From Leucobacter rhizosphaerae (GTDB taxonomy: Bacteria > Actinomycetota > Actinomycetes > Actinomycetales > Microbacteriaceae), in assembly GCF_022919175.1 (NCBI RefSeq), contig NZ_CP095043.1, positions 1,736,001 to 1,800,000 of the forward strand: DNA of 64,000 bases, in the 5' to 3' direction. Both the position numbers and the translations under genes were made by a program. This document shows positions 17,718 to 26,398 of the stretch, piece after piece. The notes under the pieces were generated by a model. That model did no database searches and had not been told where the DNA came from. It saw only the letters and a list, made by a program, of their open reading frames with translations. How positions within the stretch are numbered: the stretch's first letter is position 1; each line of letters opens with the position of its first letter.

Positions 17718-19306
17718 GGGGTGTCCTTTCCGGAGGCCGCTTCGAGGAAGTCCGACCACAGGTATTGCGTGGCGTAGCCGCGGAACGGCCGCCAGCGCTG
17801 GGAGAGCTCACGCGCGACGGACTCACGTTCCGTTCCGAGTGCGCGTTTGAGAATCAGGTCGCCCGCCGGGAAGGCGTCGGGATCGCCGAGCGCCCGCATC
17901 GCCACGAGTTCGACGGTCCAGGGTCCGATCCCGCGAATGGCGAGCAACGTCGCCCGCACCGCGTCGCGATCCGCCCCGGGACCGAGTTCGAGGCCCTCGG
18001 CGAGGGCCGTCGCGAGCGCCCGCAGCGTGTCGGCCCGGGCCCGGGTGAGGCCGAGCCGCGCGCGCAGTTCGTCGGCCGAGGTGTCGGCGATGGATCGCGG
18101 ATCCGGGTGCGCGACGAACCCGGGTGCCGCGCCGCTGCCCGAACTCGGTGTCACTTCGAACGCCGCGGCCATCCGACCCTGGATCGTGCGCGCCGCGGCG
18201 AGTGAGATCTGCTGCCCGAGCACCGTACCGAGTGCGAACTCCGCCGCGTGCCGGGCGCCGGGCAGCCGCAGCCCGGGGCGACGCAGCATGATCGGCGCCA
18301 GCACGGGGTCGTCGCCGAGCGCGGACGCGATCTGCGCGGGATCCGCGTCGAGGTCGAGCAGCCGTCGCACGACCTGGATCGCTGGCATCGTGTCTGCAAG
18401 CCCCGGCAGGCTCAGCACGATCGGGACGCCGACCACCCGCGCACCCGCCGCGCCCGCACCGCGCACCCCCGGGTCCCCGGCCAGCTGCTCGGCGACGGAC
18501 GGCACGTCGCCCCAGTCGATCCGCACGACCGCCGTGCCGCCCGGCAGGTCGATCGCGTGCGACGTGGGGCCGGCGGGGTCGATCAGGTCACGACCCGGGA
18601 TCGCGTGCGCGGCGAGGAACGCGCGCACACCCGCGGCGGCGAACGGGGCGCGGGTGCGGAGGCGGAGCGCGAGCTTCGGGCGCTCGTCGGACACCGGGCC
18701 GGCCGGGTCGGAGGGCCTCTCCGGCTGCGAACGCCGAGGCAGCGCGGAGGGCGCGATCCCGAACTCCTCGCGCATCGTGTCACCGAACTGCCGCACGCTG
18801 CCGAAGCCGGCGGCGAATGCGACGTCCGCGAGCGGCAGATCCGTCTCCTCGATGAGCGCGCGCGCCGCGTGTGCGCGACGGTTGCGCGCGAGCTGGAGCG
18901 GACCGACCCCGACCTCTTCGAGGAGCATTCGGCGCAGGTGCCGCTCGCTCACCGCGAGTTCCGCTGCGAGCCCCGCCACGCCGACCGTGTCGACGGCCCC
19001 GTCCCGGATGCGCCGGACCGCCCGTGCGACGAGATCGCCTCGCGCGTCCCAGTCCCGCGTGCCGGGCACCGCTTCCGGGCGGCATCGTTTGCACGCGCGA
19101 AATCCCGCAGCCACGCACGCCGCCGCGCTCGCGTAGAACCGGCAGTTCTCGCGGCGGGGCTTGCGCGCCGGGCACGACGGTCGGCAGTAGATTCCCGTGC
19201 TCGTCACACCCAGGTACACCCGGCCGTCCCAGCGCGCGTCGCGCCCCGACGCCGCGCGATAGCACGCGTCGAAGTCGAGCGTCGCGGGGCCGGTCGGAGT
19301 CTGCAT
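17714..19306 (-). CDS. Ada-AlkA fusion: alkylation-response regulator and 3-methyladenine DNA glycosylase
   Basis: 530 residues. Residues 10-85 are the Ada zinc domain (GIYCRPSCPARKPRRENC then ACKRC), whose four cysteines include the methyl-phosphotriester acceptor. An AraC-type HTH follows (95-190). From about 220 comes an AlkA N-terminal domain and then the HhH-GPD glycosylase, with GIGPWTVELVAMRAL and the catalytic aspartate in FPAGDLILK. It thus senses methyl damage, activates transcription and excises alkylated bases. ATG 19306 is preferred because CAGAAT lies seven bases upstream (leaderless type); an ATG three codons earlier (19315) is possible. It is divergent from the TetR gene. Confidence 0.9.
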   Translation of the reverse strand: MQTPTGPATLDFDACYRAASGRDARWDGRVYLGVTSTGIYCRPSCPARKPRRENCRFYASAAACVAAGFRACKRCRPEAVPGTRDWDARGDLVARAVRRIRDGAVDTVGVAGLAAELAVSERHLRRMLLEEVGVGPLQLARNRRAHAARALIEETDLPLADVAFAAGFGSVRQFGDTMREEFGIAPSALPRRSQPERPSDPAGPVSDERPKLALRLRTRAPFAAAGVRAFLAAHAIPGRDLIDPAGPTSHAIDLPGGTAVVRIDWGDVPSVAEQLAGDPGVRGAGAAGARVVGVPIVLSLPGLADTMPAIQVVRRLLDLDADPAQIASALGDDPVLAPIMLRRPGLRLPGARHAAEFALGTVLGQQISLAAARTIQGRMAAAFEVTPSSGSGAAPGFVAHPDPRSIADTSADELRARLGLTRARADTLRALATALAEGLELGPGADRDAVRATLLAIRGIGPWTVELVAMRALGDPDAFPAGDLILKRALGTERESVARELSQRWRPFRGYATQYLWSDFLEAASGKDTP

Positions 19307-19441
19307 GGTCTCCATTCTGCCGCGCACGGGGCCGGCACGCGCGCGGAAATCGGACATCGCAGCGGCGCGGGAGGAACGTCCGACACGCGCCCCGCCGTCA
19401 AGGCCGCGCACCGACCCGGATCCGTCGCTACGCTCAATGAC

Positions 19442-19987
19442 ATGAAAGACGTATCCGGCCGCACCGCGCTGCTCCGCGCCACCATCGTCGTCGTCGCGAA
19501 CGGCGGGCTCCGGGCGCTCACCTACCGCGCCGTTGCCGCCGAGGCGGGGGTGTCGCACGGCCTCGTGCGACACCACTTCGGCACCCGCGACCAGCTCATC
19601 GCCGAGGCCATGGACTTCGCCATCGACGAGAGCCTCAAGGGATCCAACATGCTGAACGGCGGGCTCACCGTCGAGGAGTTCGCGGACGGCATCGAGTCGC
19701 TCGCCGAGCGCGAGAGCGGGATCCAGTCGTTCCAGTACGAACTGCTGCTCGAGGCCCGGCGGCGCCCCGAGCTGCGGCACAATGCGGAGCGCCATTATGA
19801 GGCGTACCGCGAGGCGATCGGCACGCAGCTCGCCCGCCTCGGTGTCGAGGATCCCGAGCTGACGGAGCTCATCTGGTTCGCGCTCGACGCGATCGTCTTC
19901 AAGCAGCTCGTGCTCCCCGGCGACGTGTCGCCCGTGGTCCGCCGGATCCGGCGGATCATCCACGAAGCGGCGCCCGCCGCGAGCTGA
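19442..19987 (+). CDS. TetR-family transcriptional regulator
   Basis: 181 residues. The N-terminal HTH reads LTYRAVAAEAGVSHGLVRHHFGTRDQLI (residues 25-55), the BetI-like TetR pattern. The C-terminal ligand domain is helical (EFADGIESLAERESGIQSFQYELLLEARR). ATG 19442 has TACGCT seven bases upstream and no ribosome site, as in other likely leaderless genes here. Downstream, a palindrome lies inside the promoter of the next two genes and is the obvious candidate operator, so this protein probably represses the amine-oxidase-like pair. The ligand is unknown. Confidence 0.85.
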   Translation: MKDVSGRTALLRATIVVVANGGLRALTYRAVAAEAGVSHGLVRHHFGTRDQLIAEAMDFAIDESLKGSNMLNGGLTVEEFADGIESLAERESGIQSFQYELLLEARRRPELRHNAERHYEAYREAIGTQLARLGVEDPELTELIWFALDAIVFKQLVLPGDVSPVVRRIRRIIHEAAPAAS

Positions 19988-20007
19988 GCGGCACTGGCAC
20001 CCCGCAG

Positions 20008-20036
20008 TTGACTATCCACTTGGATAGTCTTATTCT
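20008..20036 (+). promoter_or_regulatory. Promoter with embedded 20-base palindromic operator
   Basis: TTGACT (20008-20013) and TATTCT (20031-20036) are spaced by 17 bases. Between and over them lies GACTATCCA-CT-TGGATAGTC (20010-20029), a perfect 9-base inverted repeat. A repressor bound there would cover the spacer and -35 box. The adjacent TetR-family gene is the likely source. Confidence 0.8.
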
Positions 20037-20080
20037 GGCATCGCGCCCGTCCCCGGGCCGGACAGAAGGGACACACCGCC

Positions 20081-21211
20081 GTGCCAGACACCTCGATCGA
20101 TTTCCTCTACCTGAGCGAGCCGGACATGATCCGCGCCGGGGTCACGAACATGGCCGAGTGCGTGGACACCATGAGCGATATGCTCGGGCTCTTCGCGCAG
20201 GGCGACTACCGGATGGCCGGCACCGAGAACAACTCGCACGGCGCCCAGGTGTTCTTCCCGGAGACCGAGGAGTTCCCCGGCATGCCCGTCGACGGCCCCG
20301 ACCGCCGCTTCATGGCGATGCCCGCCTACCTCGGCGGTGAGTACCAGATGGCCGGCTGCAAGTGGTACGGCTCGAACGTCGAGAACAAGCAGCGCGGACT
20401 CCCCCGATCGATCCTGATGTTCACCCTCAACGACAAGGACACGGGCGCGCCCCTCGCGATCATGTCGGCGAACCTGCTCAGCGCGTACCGCACCGGGGCG
20501 ATCCCGGGTGTCGGCGCGCGCTACCTCGCACGCGAGGACGCGACGGTCGTCGGCATCGTCGGCCCCGGCCCCATGAACCGCACGTCGCTCGAGTCGTTCG
20601 TGGCCGTGCGACCCGGGATCACGACCGTGAAGGTCTCCGGCCGCGGCCAGGCGGGCATCGACACGTTCATCGCGTGGGCCCGCGAGAAGTTCCCGCAGAT
20701 CGAGACGATCGAGCAGGTCGCCGACATGGAGGCCGCCGTGCGCGACTCCGACATCGTGAGCATCGCCGTGCCGAGCCCGATGGGATCCGAGCACTACCCC
20801 CACGTCAAGGACGAGTGGGTGAAGCCGGGCGCGTTCATCTGCTGCTCCGCGCACCTCGCGCTCGACGAGAGCCTCACCCTCCGCTCCCGGCATGTCGCCG
20901 ACGCGCGCAAGATCTACGAGGCGTGGGCTGAGGAGCTCCCGGTGCCCGCGCACGAGACGGTCGGCATCTGGGGGATCCACCTCGTCGACCGCGTGCGCGA
21001 CGGACGCATGACCCCCGAGCAGTTCGAAGACGTGGGCGAGATCATCCGCGGCATCACCCCGGGGCGCCAGAACGATGATGAGATCTTCATCTATTCGGTG
21101 GGCGGGATGCCGGTGGAGGACGTCGCCTGGGCGACGAAGGTGTACCGCAACGCGGTGCGCGACGGGATCGGCACGAAGCTGAACCTGTGGGAGACGCCGG
21201 CGCTGGCGTAA
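20081..21211 (+). CDS. Ornithine cyclodeaminase/mu-crystallin family protein (possible tyramine oxidase subunit B)
   Basis: 376 residues. The fold is that of ornithine cyclodeaminase / mu-crystallin: substrate part KWYGSNVENKQRGLPRSILMFTLND with GAIPGVGARYLA, then the NAD-binding strand-turn ATVVGIVGPGPMNRTSLES. Relatives of this type with a partner FAD oxidase are, to my recollection, labelled tyramine oxidase subunit B, but I cannot verify that here. The GTG start at 20081 has AAGGG ten bases upstream. It is first in an operon with the SolA-like oxidase 52 bases downstream and is under the palindromic promoter at 20008-20036. Confidence 0.75.
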   Translation: MPDTSIDFLYLSEPDMIRAGVTNMAECVDTMSDMLGLFAQGDYRMAGTENNSHGAQVFFPETEEFPGMPVDGPDRRFMAMPAYLGGEYQMAGCKWYGSNVENKQRGLPRSILMFTLNDKDTGAPLAIMSANLLSAYRTGAIPGVGARYLAREDATVVGIVGPGPMNRTSLESFVAVRPGITTVKVSGRGQAGIDTFIAWAREKFPQIETIEQVADMEAAVRDSDIVSIAVPSPMGSEHYPHVKDEWVKPGAFICCSAHLALDESLTLRSRHVADARKIYEAWAEELPVPAHETVGIWGIHLVDRVRDGRMTPEQFEDVGEIIRGITPGRQNDDEIFIYSVGGMPVEDVAWATKVYRNAVRDGIGTKLNLWETPALA

Positions 21212-21263
21212 GGGCGAATCCCCTCCGGCAGCAGACCCCACAATCCACAGAGAAGAGCACAAC

Positions 21264-22436
21264 ATGGACATGCAAAAAACGAACGTCGTCGTCATCGGCG
21301 CGGGTACGGTCGGGGCGATGGCGCTCTGGCAGCTCAGCAAGCGCGAGGGCCTGGAGGTCGTCGGCATTGAGCAGTTCGGACGGGTACACTCCCACGGCTC
21401 GTACGCCGGGGAGTCCCGTGTGTTTCGCACCGCAGTGCACGAGGGCGGCACGTACGTGCGCATGATCCAGCGCTCGCGCGATCTGTGGCGTGAACTCGAG
21501 CGTGAGTCTGGCCGCGACATTTACACCGAGGTCGGTGCGCTCAGCATCGCCCCCGAGGGCTTCCCGGATCTCGTCACCGCGCTCGGCACCGTCGCGGAGT
21601 TCGATCTTCCGCACCGTGTACTCAGCGACAGCGAGTTGCGCGCCGAGTACCCGCAGCACCGCATTCAAGATGGCGACATCGGCCTGCTCGACGCCCACGG
21701 CGGTGGCCTCCGCCCCGAGGTCGCGGTGATGAGCGCGCTCGACGTGGCCGAATCGAACGGCGCGAAGCTGTACTTCAACACCCCCGTGCTCGGCATCGAG
21801 GAGCGCGCCGACGGGGTGGTGGTGCGAACGACGCAGGGATCCTGGCTGGCCGATACCGTTGTGGTCGCTTCGGGATCCTGGTCGACCCGCCTATTCCCGG
21901 AGCTCAACGACCTGCTCCGCCTGCAGGTGCTCGGCCTCACGTGGTTCATGCCGAAGCAACCCGAGCTGTTTGTGCCCGAGCGCTTCCCGGTGTTCCTCCG
22001 CGACTCTGGCCCCGTGCACTTCTTCGGCGCCCCGAGCTTCGACGGCTACGCCTTCAAGGCCTGCACCAACCCCGAGTGGCCCGTGTTCCGCGACGTCGCC
22101 GAGGTGCCGACCTCGCACACCCGCGAAGAACTCATCAAGATCGGGCAGCGCGCCGCGGAGCTCTTCAACGGCATCAACCCGGAGCCGGTGCGGCAGAGTG
22201 TGCACCACTGCGCCTACACGCCGGATCGTCTGCCCGTGATCGACCGCAGCGCGAGCGGGCGGGTCGTCACCCTGACGGGCATGTCGGGGCATGGTTTCAA
22301 GTTCTCCCCGCAGGTCGGCGAGTGGGCCGCGCAGCTGGTGGCGGGCGAGGACACCACGGTGGATCCGCGCTTCGCGCTCGCCGCGCACCTCGAGCGCCTC
22401 GCGGTCACGGGCCCCTACACGGGCGGCGGGCACTAG
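21264..22436 (+). CDS. FAD-dependent amine oxidase, SolA/sarcosine-oxidase-like
   Basis: 390 residues. The N-terminal FAD site is VVVIGAGTVGAMALWQLS with EQF ending the second strand. HSHGSYAGESRVFR is diagnostic for the monomeric sarcosine oxidase / N-methyl-L-tryptophan oxidase family. The segment HHCAYTPDRLPVID contains the cysteine that binds FAD covalently in that family. Such enzymes oxidise secondary or N-methyl amines and release hydrogen peroxide. AGAAGAG precedes the ATG. It pairs with the ornithine-cyclodeaminase-like gene upstream. The substrate is not determinable; an aromatic N-methyl amino acid is plausible. Confidence 0.85.
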   Translation: MDMQKTNVVVIGAGTVGAMALWQLSKREGLEVVGIEQFGRVHSHGSYAGESRVFRTAVHEGGTYVRMIQRSRDLWRELERESGRDIYTEVGALSIAPEGFPDLVTALGTVAEFDLPHRVLSDSELRAEYPQHRIQDGDIGLLDAHGGGLRPEVAVMSALDVAESNGAKLYFNTPVLGIEERADGVVVRTTQGSWLADTVVVASGSWSTRLFPELNDLLRLQVLGLTWFMPKQPELFVPERFPVFLRDSGPVHFFGAPSFDGYAFKACTNPEWPVFRDVAEVPTSHTREELIKIGQRAAELFNGINPEPVRQSVHHCAYTPDRLPVIDRSASGRVVTLTGMSGHGFKFSPQVGEWAAQLVAGEDTTVDPRFALAAHLERLAVTGPYTGGGH

Positions 22437-22562
22437 CTGCTTCGGGCACCCGCTCCGAGCACCCGCTCCCGTCACCCGCTCCGCCCGTCCGGATCGTTCG
22501 CCCCGCCCCGGCACCGAACCGGCCCGTCTGACAGACTGGAGGGACCGAGCGAGGGAGCGAAC

Positions 22563-23471
22563 ATGGCAGAACCGGCGAATGGCCTGGTCGAAGTGACCGG
22601 CCTCTCGAAGCGCTTCGGCGGCGTGCAGGCGGTGCACGAGCTCAGCTTCACGGCGGTTCCGGGCCGGGTCACCGGCTTCCTCGGCCCTAACGGCTCGGGC
22701 AAGACCACGACCCTCGCGATGGTGCTCGGCCTCGTCCGCCCCGACGCCGGCACCGCGACGATCGGCGGCACGTCCTACGCCGAGCTCGATCGCCCCGCCC
22801 GCACCGTCGGCGCCTCGCTCTCCGCCCACTTCCACCCAGCGCACACCGGCCGCGCGCACCTCGACATCGTGCGGCGCGGGATCGGGGTCCCCGAGTCCGT
22901 CGTCGCCGACACCCTCGAGCTCGTCGGCATGACCGACGCGGCCGACCGCAAGACCGGTGGATACTCGCTCGGCATGCGCCAGCGCCTCGCACTGGCCGCT
23001 GCGCTCCTCGGCGATCCGCAGGTGATCCTGCTCGACGAACCGATCAACGGCCTCGACCCCGAGGGCATCCGCTGGATCCGACTGTTCCTCCAGCACCTCG
23101 CCCGAGAGGGCAAGACCGTGCTCCTCTCCTCGCACCTGCTCAGCGAGGTGCAGCAGACCGTCGACGACGTGGTCGTGATCCGACGCGGCGAACTCGCCTA
23201 CGCCGGCACGCTCCAGGAGCTCCAGGACACGTCGGGTGAGCGCGCGGTGCTCGTCTCGGCGAGCGACCAGCCCGGGCTCGCGCGAGCGCTGCAGGAGGCC
23301 GGCGCCGAGGTGCACGGCGTGCGCGGCCAGGTGATGCGCGTCGCGGGTCTGGATCCCGACGCCGTCGGTCGTGTCGCACTCGCGGCCGCGATCCCGCTCT
23401 CCCACCTCAGCGTGGAGGAGAGCGAACTCGAACAGAGCTTCCTCGAGCTCGTGGAAGGGGGCGCCGCATGA
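22563..23471 (+). CDS. ABC transporter ATP-binding protein
   Basis: 302 residues with Walker A GPNGSGKTT (about residues 41-49), signature YSLGMRQRLALAAALLG and Walker B VILLDEPINGLDPEG, followed by HLLSEVQ. The C-terminal extension is the usual regulatory tail of exporter ATPases of the DrrA/BcrA class. GAGGGAG lies 5 bases before the ATG. The permease gene starts within its stop (ATGA). It probably powers export of a lipid-like compound or antibiotic. Confidence 0.9.
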   Translation: MAEPANGLVEVTGLSKRFGGVQAVHELSFTAVPGRVTGFLGPNGSGKTTTLAMVLGLVRPDAGTATIGGTSYAELDRPARTVGASLSAHFHPAHTGRAHLDIVRRGIGVPESVVADTLELVGMTDAADRKTGGYSLGMRQRLALAAALLGDPQVILLDEPINGLDPEGIRWIRLFLQHLAREGKTVLLSSHLLSEVQQTVDDVVVIRRGELAYAGTLQELQDTSGERAVLVSASDQPGLARALQEAGAEVHGVRGQVMRVAGLDPDAVGRVALAAAIPLSHLSVEESELEQSFLELVEGGAA

Positions 23472-24301
23472 GCCGCCTGAGTCGGAGCCTGTCCTCCGAG
23501 TTCCGCAAGGTCCGCTCGACGAAGCTGTGGTGGATCCTCGCGATCGTGCTCGCGGCCTACTCCGCCTTCATGGGCGGACTCTTCGCGTTCATGTTCGGCG
23601 CGCTCGGCGACGCGATGGACGGCACCGGGGTGAGTCTGCCCGCGCAGGAGAGCGCGAACATGGTCTATTCCTCCGTGTCGACGTTCGGCTACGTGATCCC
23701 GCTGCTGTTCGGCGCGCTCATGGCGACGGGCGAGCTCCGGCACGGCACGCTGGGGCTCGCGTTCACGCTGGAGCCCCAGCGCGGCATCGTGCTCGCGAGT
23801 AAAACGATCGTCCTGCTCGTGGTTGGCGTGGTGATCGGCATCGCCGGGCTCGTCGGCGCGGTGGGCGCGGGGGCCCCGGTGCTCGCCGCCACCGTCGGGG
23901 ACCCCATGCTCGGCTCGGGCGAGACCTGGCTGCTGATCGTACGGGTGCTCGCGGCGATCGCCATCTGGGCGATCATCGGGTTCGGGATCGGCGTGCTCGT
24001 GCGCAATCAGGCGTTCGCGATCGTGCTCGCACTCGTCTTCACCCAGTTCCTCGAACCCGTGCTCCGCACCGGGGCGCAGTTCTGGGACTGGAGCGCGCAG
24101 GTCGCGAAGTTCCTGCCGGGTGCCGCGACCGACGCGTTCGTCGGCGCGAGTGTGATGAGCAGCCTGTCGGCCCTCGATCCCACCGCCCCCGCGGCCTCCG
24201 ACGGCCTCGGGATCTGGACCGGTCTGCTCGTGCTGCTCGCCTACGCGGTCGTCGCGCTGCTCGCGGGCTGGCTGCTGCGCTGGCGCCGCGACGTGGTGTA
24301 G
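23468..24301 (+). CDS. ABC-2-like exporter permease
   Basis: 277 residues with about six hydrophobic segments. The opening SRSLSSEFRKVRSTKLWWILAI has the cytoplasmic amphipathic start typical of ABC-2 permeases paired with BcrA/DrrA ATPases. ELRHGTLGLAFTLEPQR is the conserved coupling loop. It is translationally coupled to the ATPase by a 4-base overlap. The substrate is unknown. Confidence 0.87.
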   Translation: MSRLSRSLSSEFRKVRSTKLWWILAIVLAAYSAFMGGLFAFMFGALGDAMDGTGVSLPAQESANMVYSSVSTFGYVIPLLFGALMATGELRHGTLGLAFTLEPQRGIVLASKTIVLLVVGVVIGIAGLVGAVGAGAPVLAATVGDPMLGSGETWLLIVRVLAAIAIWAIIGFGIGVLVRNQAFAIVLALVFTQFLEPVLRTGAQFWDWSAQVAKFLPGAATDAFVGASVMSSLSALDPTAPAASDGLGIWTGLLVLLAYAVVALLAGWLLRWRRDVV

Positions 24302-24361
24302 CGGGCGCGGATCCTCCGCAGCCGACCGTCTCGAGCGCGGGTCGTGAGCGGCCGGTTGCGA

Positions 24362-25381
24362 CTACTGGTTCGAGAACGCGGCGTCGAACGAGGCATCCGG
24401 CCGCTTCCAGAGCAGCTTCCGGATCGCGCCAACGGCCTCGGCCGCGCCGTGCAGGCGGTCCATGCCCGCGTCCTCCCACTCGATCGAGATCGGGCCGGTG
24501 TACCCGATGGAGCCCAGGGCGCGGAACGCGTCTTCCCAGTGCATGTCGCCGTGCCCGGTGGAGACGAAGTCCCAGCCCCGCCGCGGATCACCCCACGGCA
24601 GGTGGGACCCGAGGATCCCGCTGCGTCCGCTCGGCGGGCGCAGCCGGGTGTCCTTGCAGTCGACGTGGTACACACGGTCGGCGAAGTCGGTGATGAAGCC
24701 GATGGGGTCGACGCCCTGCCAGAGCAGGTGGCTCGGATCCCAGTTGAGCCCGAACGCGCTCCGGTGCCCGATCGCCTCCAGCGCGCGCACGGTGGTCCAG
24801 TAGTCGTAGGCGATCTCCGACGGGTGCACCTCGTGCGCGAACCGCACGCCCTCGGCGTCGAACACGTCGAGGATCGGGTTCCAGCGCGCGGCGAAGTCCT
24901 CGTACCCCGCCTCGATCACGTCCGCCGGCACCGGCGGGAACATCGCGACGTACGGCCAGATCCGGGATCCGGTGAACCCGACCACGGTGTCGACCCCGAG
25001 CTTCCGTGCCACTCGAGCGGCGCGCTGCATGTCGACGGCTGCCCGCTGGCGCACGCCCTCGGCCTCGCCGTCGCCCCACACGTACGGCCGCACGATGGCC
25101 TGGTGCCGGAAGTCGATCGGATCGTCGCACACCGCCTGCCCCGCGAGGTGGTTGGAGATGGCCCAGACCCCGAGCCCGTGACGGTCGAGGATCTCGAGAC
25201 GCGACCGGAGGTAGGCGTCGTCCTCGTCGGCGCGCTGCAGGTCGAGGTGATCTCCGGAGCAGGCGATCTCCAGGCCGTCGTACCCCCACTCCGCGGCCAA
25301 TCGCGCGACCTCCTCGAATGGCAGGTCCGCCCACTGCCCGGTGAAGAGGGTGACGGGGTGCGAGGTCTCGTGCGCGGTCAT
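24362..25381 (-). CDS. Sugar phosphate isomerase/epimerase-like TIM-barrel protein (distal)
   Basis: 339 residues of the xylose-isomerase-like TIM-barrel family (AP_endonuc_2). Likely metal ligands are Glu in FAHEVHPSEI, Asp and His in NWDPSHLLW, and Glu in ISIEWEDAGMDR, as in IolE/IolI and tagatose epimerases. It probably isomerises or epimerises a sugar or sugar acid imported by the adjacent ABC system. ATG 25381 comes one base after the preceding stop. It is the last gene of the operon. Confidence 0.82.
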   Translation of the reverse strand: MTAHETSHPVTLFTGQWADLPFEEVARLAAEWGYDGLEIACSGDHLDLQRADEDDAYLRSRLEILDRHGLGVWAISNHLAGQAVCDDPIDFRHQAIVRPYVWGDGEAEGVRQRAAVDMQRAARVARKLGVDTVVGFTGSRIWPYVAMFPPVPADVIEAGYEDFAARWNPILDVFDAEGVRFAHEVHPSEIAYDYWTTVRALEAIGHRSAFGLNWDPSHLLWQGVDPIGFITDFADRVYHVDCKDTRLRPPSGRSGILGSHLPWGDPRRGWDFVSTGHGDMHWEDAFRALGSIGYTGPISIEWEDAGMDRLHGAAEAVGAIRKLLWKRPDASFDAAFSNQ

Positions 25382-25382
25382 G

Positions 25383-26243
25383 TCAGCTGCTCCTTCGGTC
25401 CTGCAGGTCGATGAGGAACTCGGCGGAGATCCGGGCGAGATCGTCCTGCGAGTCGGCCAGCGGACGCCAGATGGAGGCGGCCGTGGCGATGGTGTCGTTG
25501 TTTCCCGTGAAACTCTCGAGCGTCAGTGCGCCCGCGTAGCAGATGTCGTCGAGCGCGTCGAAGAACGACTCCCAGTCGGTGTGATCCACGCCGACCGGGC
25601 CGCGATCGTTGCCGCAGACCTGCACGACGCGGCAGTGAGGCCCCGCCAGCCGGATCGCCTCGGCGGGCGAGCGCTCCTCGATGTTCAGGTGGTAGCTGTC
25701 GAGCGCGAGGCCGACCCCCTGTCCCAGCAGCGGCTCGAGGGCGTCGAGCGCCTGCGCGACCGTGTTGATGAGGCTCGTCTCGTACCGGTTGAGCGGCTCG
25801 ATCGCGAGGAGGATGCCCCGCTCCGCGGCGTAGCCGGCCACCGGCGCGAGCGCCTCCCGCAGGGCAGCGATCGCCCGCGCCCGCTCCGCCGGGTCCATAC
25901 GCCAGACGCGGCCGGTGCGGGCGGTGAACGGACCGGCGACGGTCGGCGACCCGACCGTCTCGGCCACGTCCACGCAGTGCCGCAGATAGTCCTGTGTGGC
26001 GGCGACCGTGGCGGAGTCGAGCAGATCCCGCCCCTCGCCCATCGCCCCGACGACCCGCGCACCCATGCCCCGTGCGTCGAGCCGCTCCCGCGCGAGCGCG
26101 GGGTCCCAGTCGCCCGGGCGCTCGACCGGCAGTTCGAGCAGCTGGTACCCGAACCCCTGGGCCTTCCGCGCGATCGCCTCAAGTCCGTCGTCATCGAGTG
26201 GGGACGTCCACACCCACGTGTTCACCCCGAGCTCTCGCTGCAC
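25383..26243 (-). CDS. Ketose 3-epimerase-like TIM-barrel protein
   Basis: 286 residues. It resembles D-psicose / D-tagatose 3-epimerases: LAIEPLNRYETSLINT supplies a metal-binding Glu, LALDSYHLNIEE the Asp and His, and LTLESFTGNNDTI the last Glu. It likely interconverts ketoses for the operon's catabolic route. It lies 155 bases after the binding-protein gene. That gap holds a large nested palindrome, so its expression could be uncoupled from that of the transporter genes. Confidence 0.82.
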   Translation of the reverse strand: MQRELGVNTWVWTSPLDDDGLEAIARKAQGFGYQLLELPVERPGDWDPALARERLDARGMGARVVGAMGEGRDLLDSATVAATQDYLRHCVDVAETVGSPTVAGPFTARTGRVWRMDPAERARAIAALREALAPVAGYAAERGILLAIEPLNRYETSLINTVAQALDALEPLLGQGVGLALDSYHLNIEERSPAEAIRLAGPHCRVVQVCGNDRGPVGVDHTDWESFFDALDDICYAGALTLESFTGNNDTIATAASIWRPLADSQDDLARISAEFLIDLQDRRSS

Positions 26244-26284
26244 TGCTCCCCCTTTTACACCTTCACGGGTTTCTCGATGGTCGA

Positions 26285-26387
26285 GTTCGCCGGGGCAATC
26301 CCTGCGAGGACGCCTCAGGGTTGGCGCGTCGCGAGCGACGCGCCGGGGTCCCCTGTCTCAGTCCTCGCAGGGATTGCCCCGGCGAAC
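26285..26387. repeat. Large nested palindrome (27-base perfect arms, 10-base inner stem)
   Basis: The arm at 26285-26311 is perfectly complementary to 26361-26387 (27 bases). Inside it GGCGCGTCGC (26323-26332) pairs with GCGACGCGCC (26335-26344) around a 2-base loop, and CAGGG/CCCTG can pair between them. The element spans 103 bases, codes for nothing and lies between two co-oriented genes of the sugar operon. It may act as a terminator/attenuator or an mRNA-stabilising structure, or be a copy of a dispersed REP/MITE-like sequence. Confidence 0.9.
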
Positions 26388-26398
26388 GCTCCGCTGAC

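Noticed and set aside
19315..19963. Long N-terminal extension of the Ada-AlkA frame over the TetR gene
   Set aside because: The extension is the antisense of the TetR gene. The Ada domain starts within 15 residues of the chosen ATG.
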